Shown here piece after piece: positions 13,648 to 20,708 of a DNA stretch of 29,324 nt (the first letter of the stretch is position 1; the number at the start of each line of letters is the position of its first letter). Position numbers and translations under genes: made by a program. The DNA is from JBQCDV01 sp051960855 (GTDB lineage: Bacteria > Actinomycetota > Actinomycetes > JAJZTN01), in assembly GCA_051960855.1 (NCBI GenBank), contig JBQCDV010000106.1:1-29324 (forward strand), given 5' to 3'. The notes beneath the pieces were generated by a model, which saw only the letters and a program-made list of their open reading frames with translations, was not told where the DNA came from and did no database searches.

Positions 13648-13743
13648 CCGCAAACGGCCGGCGCGGCGCTCTGAAGCAGTTGGGCGCGGGTGGCGGCGTG
13701 GAGGCGAGACAGCGGAGGCCGCGGGGGCAGCCGCGGCGCGCCG

Positions 13744-14094
13744 TCAGTCCACGCTCCGCCGCGGCTGCACAAACCCCGCCTCACCCAGCAGCACCGGCGC
13801 CAGGCCCGCAGCGCGGATCGCTCGGTGAGGGGCCGCTGCGACGTTCGTGAGGGTGAGGGTGGTGCCGGTCTGCTGTGCCTTGGTCGAGATGTCGAGCAAG
13901 GCTCCGATACCGGTGCTGTCGAGGAAGGTGACGCCGGCGAAGTCGATCTCGAGCCGGGCCAGGCGGGCGCCGCGATGCAGCAGGTCGAGCGCCGCACGTC
14001 GCATCACGTCCACCGACGAGAGGTCGATCTCCCCCTCGAGCCGGAGCAGGGCGCTCTCACCATGCGTCTCGGTGGAGACGTGGAGGATGTCCAT
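13744..14094 (-). CDS. STAS-domain anti-sigma factor antagonist
   Basis: This 116-residue protein is a single STAS domain: LRLEGEIDLSSVD at about 17-29, then LEIDFAGVTFLDSTGIGALL at about 48-67. S60 in DSTGIG is the usual phosphorylated serine, so phosphorylation by an anti-sigma kinase would control binding. Such proteins free alternative sigma factors in stress. The ATG at 14094 was chosen; a TTG at 14136 would add 14 residues, and neither has a good ribosome site. No anti-sigma kinase gene adjoins it. Two ANTAR genes lie upstream on the same strand. Confidence 0.87.
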   Translation of the reverse strand: MDILHVSTETHGESALLRLEGEIDLSSVDVMRRAALDLLHRGARLARLEIDFAGVTFLDSTGIGALLDISTKAQQTGTTLTLTNVAAAPHRAIRAAGLAPVLLGEAGFVQPRRSVD

Positions 14095-14204
14095 GAGGTG
14101 GGTCCGTTCCGTCGAGCGTCGGGGCTGGCAGCTCAACCCGTCGGCGGCGTTCCTCGATCCTGCCCGAACCCGCTCGATCGTGACAGGGGTGCCGGCGAGC
14201 GGCG

Positions 14205-14654
14205 CTAGGCGGTCTCGGTTGCCTGGGGGCGCCCCTCAGGAGTGCGGCGACGGGCGGCATCGATCAGCGCCCGGCGTAGGACGTCCAGCGGCACCTCTTC
14301 ACCGTGCGTCGCCCGCTCGACGACGAGCTCGGCGACGGCCCGGACCTTGAGGTTCGAGGCCTGCGAGACCGACGCGAGGACCCCAAACATCTCCTCGGGG
14401 TCGTGGTGGCTCTGCCAGCCCAGGATCCCCTTGGCCTGCTCGATGACCCCACGCGTCGTCATCGCCTCGCGGAACTGCGACACCTCGGCGCGCAGGGCGG
14501 CGTTCTCGGCACGCAACTGGGCGACCAGCTCGGTCAGGCCCTGGACGTCACTGGGGTCGTCGGCAGCCGTGAAGCCAGTCGTGCCGTCGTGGTGGTCCGA
14601 CGCCTGAACGTCGTCGATGGGGACCGCGTGGTCCCTCGTCTTCTCCTCGCTCAT
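14205..14654 (-). CDS. ANTAR-domain RNA-binding regulator
   Basis: This is a 149-residue protein. Residues 1-40 are acidic and variable, about 40-65 form a short coiled coil (LTELVAQLRAENAALRAEVS), and the rest is the ANTAR domain: AMTTRGVIEQAKGIL with the conserved R, IEQAKG and later ASxxSNLKVRAVA. ANTAR domains bind paired RNA hairpins and prevent transcription termination. There is no receiver or GAF domain, so the sensing partner is probably another protein. I chose the ATG at 14654; a start eight residues earlier is possible. Confidence 0.86.
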   Translation of the reverse strand: MSEEKTRDHAVPIDDVQASDHHDGTTGFTAADDPSDVQGLTELVAQLRAENAALRAEVSQFREAMTTRGVIEQAKGILGWQSHHDPEEMFGVLASVSQASNLKVRAVAELVVERATHGEEVPLDVLRRALIDAARRRTPEGRPQATETA

Positions 14655-14848
14655 GGTTCCGCTCTGGCCCGTGGCCAACGGGGCGAGCCGTCGCGCTGCT
14701 GGCGCGGCCGCCGGGTCAACAGGTGTGGCGACCCTCGTCAGAGACGAGCCCCCAGTGGTCGCCGCGCCGGTCTCGTTGCTGAGCCGCGCGAAAGAAGTGA
14801 TCGAATCCTAGCCCGGAATCGGTAGGACTCTCCACCCGCATCGGGTCT

Positions 14849-15550
14849 TTACGGAGAGGCGGGGACGAACCGCTTGACGACATCGCGAGCGACGTCGCGC
14901 AGCTTGCGGTTGGAGTGCTGCGAGGCGCGCACCAGCACGGTGAAGGCTTCCTCCGGGCTGCACCGGCGCTCAGCCATGATCACGCCCTTGGCCTGCTCGA
15001 TCTCGGCGCGCGAGGCCATCGCTTCGCGCATCTGCTGGGCCGCGCTGCTCGCGGAGTGCAGCGCTCGGGCGTTGGCCACGGCGACCGCGGCGTAGGAGGC
15101 GAGCTCGGCGCCGACCTCGAGGTGCTCGCGCTGGAAGACGTGCGGGCGCAGGCTGTAGACGTTGATCGCGCCGAGGACCTCGGTCTGGACGGGCATCGGG
15201 AAGCTGGCCGAGCTGAGGATGCCGGTGCGGAGCACTCTGGGCGTGTAGGTGGGCCAGCGCTCGTCGGTGCGCATGTCGTCGATCACGAGCACGTGACCGG
15301 TCTTGCCGGCGTCCATGCACGGGCCGTATTCCGCGGCGTACTGCAGCTCGTCGGCTTCCAGCCCGATGGTGTCGGTGTAGGCAGGCGTCCAGCTCTCGTC
15401 CCCGCGGATCAGGGTGCACGAGACGGCGTCGGCGGGCCGGATGACGTCCTTGGCCAGATGAACGATGGTGTCGAGGACGGACTCGAGCGTCTCGTTGGCG
15501 AGGACGATCTGGGCGAGCGCCGCAGTAGCGGTGTCGAGCGCATCACTCAT
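14849..15550 (-). CDS. GAF-ANTAR RNA-binding regulator
   Basis: This is a 233-residue protein. Residues 15-165 form a GAF sensory domain: SCTLIRGDESWTPAYTD, LQYAAEYGPCMDAGKTG, VIDDMRTDERWPTY, ILSSASFPM and VLGAINVYS. About 170-225 is the ANTAR domain (REAMASRAEIEQAKGVIMAE, then ASQHSNRKLRDVA). The ligand is unknown. The ANTAR output would act as an antiterminator on RNA hairpins. The 194-base gap between this gene and the next ANTAR gene contains no open gene; a TAGGAT hexamer near 14808 on the minus strand could be a -10 box. Confidence 0.92.
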   Translation of the reverse strand: MSDALDTATAALAQIVLANETLESVLDTIVHLAKDVIRPADAVSCTLIRGDESWTPAYTDTIGLEADELQYAAEYGPCMDAGKTGHVLVIDDMRTDERWPTYTPRVLRTGILSSASFPMPVQTEVLGAINVYSLRPHVFQREHLEVGAELASYAAVAVANARALHSASSAAQQMREAMASRAEIEQAKGVIMAERRCSPEEAFTVLVRASQHSNRKLRDVARDVVKRFVPASP

Positions 15551-15623
15551 GCCTGCGGCCTACCCTTCAAGATCACCGGCGTAATCGTCCGCCCGGTGTC
15601 TCGAGTACGGACCCCCGATGCTG

Positions 15624-16184
15624 TCACACGCCGGTGTAAGCGTCATCCCCGAGCCGTGGAGGTGGCGTGAGCGTCAGGTCGAAGGGCTGCGACAGGTGCA
15701 GGGTTTCCTCTCCCCGAACGGCGCCCGCCTCGGCGTAGCGTCCGTCGTCGTCGAGCACCCAGGCGTGGATGGAGGGTTCGTCGGGGTCGACGACGAGATA
15801 GGCCGGGGTGCCGGCTGCTTCGTAGCGGCTGCGTTTGAGCATCAGGTCGATCCGGCGGGTGCTGGGGGAGAGCACCTCGATGGCCAGCAGCGGGGCGCCT
15901 TCGACGACTCGTGCGACGTCGGCGCTTCTCGCGACGAAGACGTCTGGCTCGAGGACGGTGTCTGGCGCCAGCACGACGTCCAGGGGAGCGACGAAGACGC
16001 GTGTCCCTGAAGGTGCCTGCGCCAGCAGTTGCGCGGCCAGGTGCAAGACGGCGTCCTGGTGCGCGGCCGAGGGCGAGGGCGTCACGACGAGGGCCCCGTC
16101 GAGCAACTCGTAGCGGTGGCCGTCATCGGGCAGAGCCGCGAGGTCCTCGCGGATGAGCGGGCGGCTCCACGGCAGGGCGCTCAC
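15624..16184 (-). CDS. Uma2-family (DUF820) restriction endonuclease-like protein, copy 1
   Basis: This 186-residue protein has the Uma2 signature: LIREDLAALPDDGHRYELLDGALVV at the start, VLEPDVFVA (Asp of PD) at about 93-101, LLAIEVLSPSTRRIDLMLKR (Glu and Lys of the PD-(D/E)xK site) and AYLVVDPDEPSIHAWVL. Uma2 proteins have a nuclease fold but no settled role. The GTG at 16184 starts one base after the stop of the preceding paralogue, so the pair is translationally coupled. Its two ends are almost identical to those of the next copy, while the middle (about residues 37-100) differs. Confidence 0.9.
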   Translation of the reverse strand: MSALPWSRPLIREDLAALPDDGHRYELLDGALVVTPSPSAAHQDAVLHLAAQLLAQAPSGTRVFVAPLDVVLAPDTVLEPDVFVARSADVARVVEGAPLLAIEVLSPSTRRIDLMLKRSRYEAAGTPAYLVVDPDEPSIHAWVLDDDGRYAEAGAVRGEETLHLSQPFDLTLTPPPRLGDDAYTGV

Positions 16185-16185
16185 G

Positions 16186-16737
16186 TCACGAACCGACCGG
16201 CGGGGGTGGCGCCAGCGTGAGTTCGAAGGGCTGCGACAGATGCAGCACCTCATCTCCCCGAACGGCGCCCGCCTCGGCGTAGCGTCCGTCGTCGTCGAGC
16301 ACCCACGCGTGGATGGACCATTCGTCGGGGTCGACGACGAGATAAGCGGCGGTGCCGGCTGCTTCGTAGCGGCTGCGTTTGAGCATCAGGTCGATGCGGC
16401 GAGTGCTGGGGGAGAGCACCTCGATGGCGAGGAGCGGAACGGTCTCGATGACGCGCCCGATCGACGACTCGGGCACCACGAGGATGTCGGGCTGCAGCAC
16501 CGTGTCCTCGGACAGGACCACATCCATGGGCGCGAAGAGCACTGCCATCTCGACCGGGACGTGGTCGAACAGTTGGCGGACGAGGTGCGCGACTGCTCGC
16601 TGGTGCCAGCCGGTAGGCGACGGGGTCACGACGAGAGCGCCGTCGAGCAACTCGTAGCGGTGGCCGTCATCGGGCAGAGCCGCGAGGTCCTCGCGGATGA
16701 GCGGGCGGCTCCACGGCAGGACGGTCACGACACTCAT
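16186..16737 (-). CDS. Uma2-family (DUF820) restriction endonuclease-like protein, copy 2
   Basis: This 183-residue paralogue of the gene at 15624-16184 is upstream in the same transcript. The same motifs are present: DGHRYELLDGALVVTPSP, VLQPDILVV, LLAIEVLSPSTRRIDLMLKR, YLVVDPDEWSIHAWVL. The central section (GWHQRAVAHLVRQLFDHVPV, then MAVLFAPMDVVLSED) diverges from copy 1. The ATG at 16737 is the natural family start. The tandem arrangement with coupled translation suggests a recent duplication. Confidence 0.91.
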   Translation of the reverse strand: MSVVTVLPWSRPLIREDLAALPDDGHRYELLDGALVVTPSPTGWHQRAVAHLVRQLFDHVPVEMAVLFAPMDVVLSEDTVLQPDILVVPESSIGRVIETVPLLAIEVLSPSTRRIDLMLKRSRYEAAGTAAYLVVDPDEWSIHAWVLDDDGRYAEAGAVRGDEVLHLSQPFELTLAPPPPVGS

Positions 16738-16817
16738 GGTGCTCCAGGTGGTCGGAGTTCGTCACGTGTCGAGTCTGCCGATGACCACCCTCTCGCGTCG
16801 GCCGTCGTCCACAGGCC

Positions 16818-17321
16818 TCAGAGCAGCGTCGGAGTCTCCAGGTCCAGCAGCCACCGTTTCCGCTCCGTCCCACTGGCGTAGCCGGTCAAGGTGCCGTTGG
16901 CGCCGATCACACGGTGACAGGGGATGACGATGGCGATCGGGTTGCGCCCGTTGGCGAGGCCCACGGCCCGACTCGCGGTGGGCTGACCGATCTCGGTCGC
17001 CAGCCGTCCGTAGCTCCACGTCTCGCCGTAGGGGATGCGCTGCAGCGCGGCCCACACCTTGCTCTGGAACGCCGTCCCCTCGGGTGCCAGCGGCAGGTCG
17101 AAGTCCACCCGCTGCCCCGCGAAGTACTCCCGCAGCTGGCGCTCCGCCTCGGCCACGACCTGCTCGTCGGGCTCGGCGTCGTCGCCCCCGTCGCGCCCGA
17201 CCACCCACTCCTTGGGCGAGACGCTGAGGTCGTCCCGGAAGTGCAGCCCGGTCAGCGCACCGGCCTCGGCCGTCAGCAGGATCGGCCCCAGCGGGCTGTC
17301 CATCACTCGTGTCGCTGTCAT
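16818..17321 (-). CDS. ogt: Methylated-DNA--protein-cysteine methyltransferase
   Basis: This 167-residue protein has the suicide motif IPCHRVIG with acceptor C135, the helix-turn-helix region FQSKVWAALQRIPYGETWSY and GLANGRNP. It repairs O6-alkylguanine by irreversible transfer to Cys. The ATG at 17321 overlaps the TGA of the ada-alkA gene (TGATG), so translation is coupled; a GTG one codon earlier is possible. The pair forms an adaptive alkylation-repair operon. Confidence 0.95.
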   Translation of the reverse strand: MTATRVMDSPLGPILLTAEAGALTGLHFRDDLSVSPKEWVVGRDGGDDAEPDEQVVAEAERQLREYFAGQRVDFDLPLAPEGTAFQSKVWAALQRIPYGETWSYGRLATEIGQPTASRAVGLANGRNPIAIVIPCHRVIGANGTLTGYASGTERKRWLLDLETPTLL

Positions 17322-19033
17322 CACGCCGTCCTCACGTTCTCAGTCTGACCGCTGTCCTCGTCGCTCACTCGCTGCAACCGCCGGTCACTCGGGGGGCATG
17401 ACGTTGCCTGCTCGACGCAAGAGGGTGGGTCGGCGCGAGGGGCCTGCTCGGCGCGAAGAGGGGGCAGGTGGTTGATGGGGTGGTCTCCCGTCGCCCACAG
17501 CAGCTGCGTGGCGTACGAGCGCCACGGCCGCCACTCCGCACTCCGGTCCATCAGCGCGCGACCGCTGCCGAGGCCCAGCCGTGACGCCGCCTGGCGCACC
17601 CCGAGATCGGTCGACAGCAGTACGTCGGGGTCCCCCAGCGCCCGCATCGCCACCACGTCGACCGTCCATGGACCGAGGCCGCGCAGCTCTGTCAGCCGCA
17701 CGCGGGCCTCCTCGCGGTCACATCCGGGGGAGAGGTCGAGCCGCCCGCTGGCGAGGGCGGCGACCAGCCCGAGCAGCGTCGTTCGTCGCGCCGTTGGGAG
17801 TGCCAGGGCGTCGGGGTCGAGCTCGAGCAGCGCGGCGGGGTCGGGGAAGAGGTGCGTCAGACCGCCTTCGGGGTCGGTGATCGCCGTGCCGTGCGCCAGC
17901 ACCAGCCGCGCGGCGTGCGTGCGAGCGGCCGCGGTCGAGACCTGCTGACCGAGGACGGCGCGGATGGCGAGTTCGGGGCCGTCGACGCTTCGCGGCACCC
18001 GGATCCCGGGACGGGCATCGACGAACGGCGCCAGCGCGGGGTCCTCGCCGAGCGCCGCATCGACCGCGACGGGGTCGGCGTCGAGGTCCAGCAGCCACCG
18101 CAGGCGGGCAGTCGCAGCAGTGAGGTCGCGCAGGTCCGCCAGCAGCAGCCGGCAGTCGACATGACGCGACCCGGGTGCGGGCGGCCGGAGTGAGGCGATG
18201 CCCCAGGCGTGGGGGAGACGCAGGGTGCGGCGGTAGGCGCCGTCGCGCCACTCCTCGACGCCGGGCACGGCGGTCGCGGCGAGGTGGCCGAAGACAGTGT
18301 CGGGATGCAGCGGCGGCCGGAAGGGCAGCCGGAGGTCCAACGCGACGAGACCGGAGTGAGCGCCGCCGCCCCTTGGTGTCGAGCAGGCAACGTCATGCCC
18401 GCCGAGTGACCGAGGGTTGCTGACGGTGACGCCGCTTCCTACTGAGTTGCGAGTGTGAGTGCCAGCCGAGCGCCGCGCGGTCGCCCGCAGCTGCGTCGGG
18501 GTGGCGGCGAAGACCTGCTGGACAGTTTCGTTGAAGGCCCGCAGGCTGCCGAAGCCCGCGGTCAGCGCGACGTCGGTGACCGGCAGGTCGGTGGTCTCCA
18601 GCAGCACCCGGGCGGTCTGCGCGCGTTGGGCCCGGGCGAGCGCGAGGGGACCGGCGCCGAGCTCGGCCTGCAGCATCCGTTGCACCTGCCGCACGCTCCA
18701 GCCCAGCCTGTCCGCCAGGCCCGGCACCCCGTCCCGGTCGACGACGCCGTCCCCGATGAGACGCATCGCCCGACCCACGGCGTCCCCGCGCACGTCCCAT
18801 TCCGGCGAGCCGGGGGACGCGTCGGGCCGGCACCGCTTGCACGCGCGATAGCCGTCACGCTGGGCGGCAGCCGCCGAGGGGTAGAAGCGCATGTGTTCCG
18901 GCCGGGGTGTCATGGCTGGGCAGCTGGGCCGGCAGTAGATCCCCGTCGTGGTCACCGCAGTGATGAAGGTCCCGTCGAAGCGGGTGTCCTTTGCCTGCAC
19001 GGCCCGCACGCAGGCCTCGGTGTCGCGGTGCAC
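17321..19033 (-). CDS. Ada-AlkA fusion: methylphosphotriester sensor, AraC regulator and 3-methyladenine glycosylase
   Basis: This is a 570-residue protein. Residues 1-75 form the Ada zinc domain with C34, C38, C65 and C68 (IYCRPSC, ACKRC); C34 is the expected methyl acceptor. About 82-190 is an AraC-type DNA-binding domain (WSVRQVQRML, DVALTAGFGSLRAFNE). About 228-520 is the AlkA glycosylase: helix-hairpin-helix LRGLGPWTVDVVAM and catalytic Asp in STDLGVRQ (D476). It both senses damage and removes alkylated bases. The start is GTG at 19033. Two odd segments lie outside the domains: an inter-domain linker (about 191-226) and a C-terminal extension (about 527-570). Both coincide with copies of the same 34-base repeat in opposite orientation. 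Confidence 0.95.
   Translation of the reverse strand: MHRDTEACVRAVQAKDTRFDGTFITAVTTTGIYCRPSCPAMTPRPEHMRFYPSAAAAQRDGYRACKRCRPDASPGSPEWDVRGDAVGRAMRLIGDGVVDRDGVPGLADRLGWSVRQVQRMLQAELGAGPLALARAQRAQTARVLLETTDLPVTDVALTAGFGSLRAFNETVQQVFAATPTQLRATARRSAGTHTRNSVGSGVTVSNPRSLGGHDVACSTPRGGGAHSGLVALDLRLPFRPPLHPDTVFGHLAATAVPGVEEWRDGAYRRTLRLPHAWGIASLRPPAPGSRHVDCRLLLADLRDLTAATARLRWLLDLDADPVAVDAALGEDPALAPFVDARPGIRVPRSVDGPELAIRAVLGQQVSTAAARTHAARLVLAHGTAITDPEGGLTHLFPDPAALLELDPDALALPTARRTTLLGLVAALASGRLDLSPGCDREEARVRLTELRGLGPWTVDVVAMRALGDPDVLLSTDLGVRQAASRLGLGSGRALMDRSAEWRPWRSYATQLLWATGDHPINHLPPLRAEQAPRADPPSCVEQATSCPPSDRRLQRVSDEDSGQTENVRTA
17383..17416 (+). repeat. 34-base dispersed repeat, copy 1, in the 3' end of ada-alkA
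   Basis: This copy matches the inverse complement of 18378-18411 with one mismatch; the core at 17394-17416 (23 bases, containing CATGACGTTGCCTGCTC) is exact. Weaker similarity continues to about 17374. It codes for part of the C-terminal tail, residues about 540-551. Confidence 0.88.
18378..18411 (-). repeat. 34-base dispersed repeat, copy 2, in the linker of ada-alkA
   Basis: Inverse-oriented partner of 17383-17416. On the coding strand it gives SLGGHDVACST, part of the linker between the AraC and AlkA domains. Both copies keep the reading frame open. Confidence 0.88.
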
Positions 19034-19216
19034 CGGGCCAGCATGCGCGGCGCGGGGGCCGCTGGTCTAGCCGAAATGCGACACGTCCTTGTCGATACCA
19101 ACGCGAACGGCGTCGCCCGGCTCCTGCGCTTCGTGGCCTCCTCGCCGGCGTTTCGGTGGCGAGCGAGTAAACAAGGTTCAGGATTGCCTCAAGATCGGTC
19201 AGTCCTGCGGAGAGAT

Positions 19217-19405
19217 GTGACGCAGCGCTCCTACCGTGAGCCCGTGACCGACGAGCGCCACGACCAGACCCCCGAGTCTGGCGATCGGGACCGCGTCCCG
19301 TCGTCGCGTCCGACCCGGCTCTCGAGCAGCGATGTCGTGTGGATCGGCGTCGCGGTCGTGGCCCTGCTGATCATCGCGATGCTGGTCGTCGTCGCCCTGC
19401 AGTAG
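19217..19405 (+). CDS. Small single-pass membrane protein
   Basis: From GTG at 19217 the protein has 62 residues; GTG at 19244 gives 53. The last 23 residues are strongly hydrophobic (VVWIGVAVVALLIIAMLVVV), preceded by a charged, Ser/Pro-rich segment, so a single C-terminal membrane anchor is expected. GGAG four bases before 19217 supports the longer form. The 3' end overlaps the convergent GNAT gene by 35 bases. No family is recognised. The 183 bases before it (19034-19216) hold a short hairpin near 19138-19168 and no other gene. Confidence 0.55.
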   Translation: MTQRSYREPVTDERHDQTPESGDRDRVPSSRPTRLSSSDVVWIGVAVVALLIIAMLVVVALQ

Positions 19406-19991
19406 GCCCCGCCGTGATGCGCGCGTGCAGGTGCGCGTCATGCCAACCGTCCAGGTGTCGGTAATAGTCGCGCATCGTGCCTTCGAGCTCCAGGCCCAGC
19501 ACAGTCGCGATGCGGCACGACCGGGGGTTGCAGACCGTGTGAGCGAGCCAGACGCGGTGCAGGCCCAGCTCGCCGAAGCCCCAGTCGACGACGGCACGGC
19601 CCGCGCGCTGCGCCACCTGCCTCCCGCGCGCTTCGGGCCGGACCCAGTACGACAGCTGCGCACTGGCCTGCAGCACGTCGAGGTCCCGCAGTGCGACGTA
19701 GCCGATCAGCGCTCCCGCTTCGGTGACTGCCCACGACGCGTCCGTGTCCGAGGCCAAGCGATCGTGCCAGTCGCCGATCCAGGTCCGGGCTTCCTCGACG
19801 CTGTCCATCGTCCGCGCGTGCCAGTGCGAGATCCAGCGATCCTCGAACGCCGCCCGCACCGGCTCGGCGTCTGCGTCGGCGTCCCACCTGCGCAGCAGCA
19901 GGCCGTCGGCGGCCAGGTCGGGCTGGCGGATGGTGGACAGCGCGTGCGGTGGGAGCTGCGGAGGGACGGTGCGCGGCACGTCGCCTTCCAT
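19371..19991 (-). CDS. GNAT acetyltransferase, RimJ/RimL-like
   Basis: This 206-residue protein has LLLRRWDADADAEPV at the start, WAVTEAGALIGYVALRDLDV in the centre, and AQLSYWVRPEARGRQVAQRA at about 112-131, the acetyl-CoA binding motif of GNAT_3 proteins. GELGLHRVWLAHTVCNPRS, then TVLGLELEGTMRDYYRHLDG, follows the RimJ/RimL layout. It transfers acetyl to an amino group; the substrate may be a ribosomal protein N-terminus or a small molecule. The ATG at 19991 is the natural start. The C-terminus is basic and overlaps the small membrane protein gene. Confidence 0.91.
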   Translation of the reverse strand: MEGDVPRTVPPQLPPHALSTIRQPDLAADGLLLRRWDADADAEPVRAAFEDRWISHWHARTMDSVEEARTWIGDWHDRLASDTDASWAVTEAGALIGYVALRDLDVLQASAQLSYWVRPEARGRQVAQRAGRAVVDWGFGELGLHRVWLAHTVCNPRSCRIATVLGLELEGTMRDYYRHLDGWHDAHLHARITAGPTAGRRRPASR

Positions 19992-20019
19992 TCCATCCCC
20001 AAGGACGAGTGAACCTCAG

Positions 20020-20316
20020 TCAGAGCGCGGCCGCGTCCAGCTCCTCGACGAGTGCGCTGAGCTCGCGACCGGCTATGCCGCCGCTGATGCCGTGCTCGAT
20101 ATCGCGCGCCAGCTCGCTCGCACGAAGACGCCCGTAGCTGCCGAGGCCGCCTGCCAGCTTGTGCGCGATGCGCCGGGCCTCCTCCCGCAGGTCCTCGCGG
20201 CCGCCGGCGAACGCGCGCAGCACCTCGACGCGTTCACGCACCGCGGGCAGCTGTTCGCGCCATAAGGACTCGACGATCGAGCCGAGGTCTCCGTCGTCGT
20301 CCGCCGCCGTGGTCAT
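20020..20316 (-). CDS. Hpt phosphotransfer protein
   Basis: This 98-residue helical protein has RRIAHKLAGGLGSYG at about 48-62, the Hpt motif with phosphorylated H52. It relays phosphate between receivers. The stop of the upstream receiver gene overlaps a GTG at 20322, and the ATG at 20316 lies six bases later; either could be the start. It is the third gene in a kinase, receiver, Hpt run. Confidence 0.85.
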   Translation of the reverse strand: MTTAADDDGDLGSIVESLWREQLPAVRERVEVLRAFAGGREDLREEARRIAHKLAGGLGSYGRLRASELARDIEHGISGGIAGRELSALVEELDAAAL

Positions 20317-20318
20317 CG

Positions 20319-20708
20319 TCACCAGCCGAAGGCGGACCGGACGAGGTCGGGCAGCGTCACCGGGTCGAAGGGCTTGGAGATCAGCGAGGTGACGGGGAGC
20401 TGCTCGAGGGCGCGACGCTGCGAGGGCTGGACGCTGGCGGTCAGGAAGACCACGGGGAGCGTCGCTCCGTGCGGCAGCTCCCGGACGCGCTCGAGCGTGC
20501 TCGGACCGTCGAGTCCGGGCATCTGGACGTCCAGGATGATCCCGTCGATGCTCGGGTCGTTCGCGAGGAGGTCTAGGGCGGCGTGGCCGCTGTCGGCCGG
20601 GACGACCTGCATCCCGCCGAGCCGTTCGAGGCTCATCGTGACCAGAGTCCGGATGTCGGGTTCGTCGTCCACGACAAGGAGCCGTCGCCTGCCGTCGGGA
20701 GCTGTCAT
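20319..20708 (-). CDS. Stand-alone response-regulator receiver
   Basis: This 129-residue CheY-like domain has the acidic pair D14/D15 (VVDDEPDIR), phospho-acceptor D60 (ILDVQMPGLDG), T90 (VFLTA) and K112 (SKPFDP). There is no output domain. Its ATG overlaps the TGA of the kinase gene (ATGA), so the two are translated together. It probably acts between the kinase and the Hpt protein. Confidence 0.93.
   Translation of the reverse strand: MTAPDGRRRLLVVDDEPDIRTLVTMSLERLGGMQVVPADSGHAALDLLANDPSIDGIILDVQMPGLDGPSTLERVRELPHGATLPVVFLTASVQPSQRRALEQLPVTSLISKPFDPVTLPDLVRSAFGW

Noticed and set aside
13453..13653. A short leftward gene beginning RELLVFLRAGH
   Set aside because: The peptide is produced by the repeat element at 13544-13647, and it overlaps the end of the membrane-protein gene.
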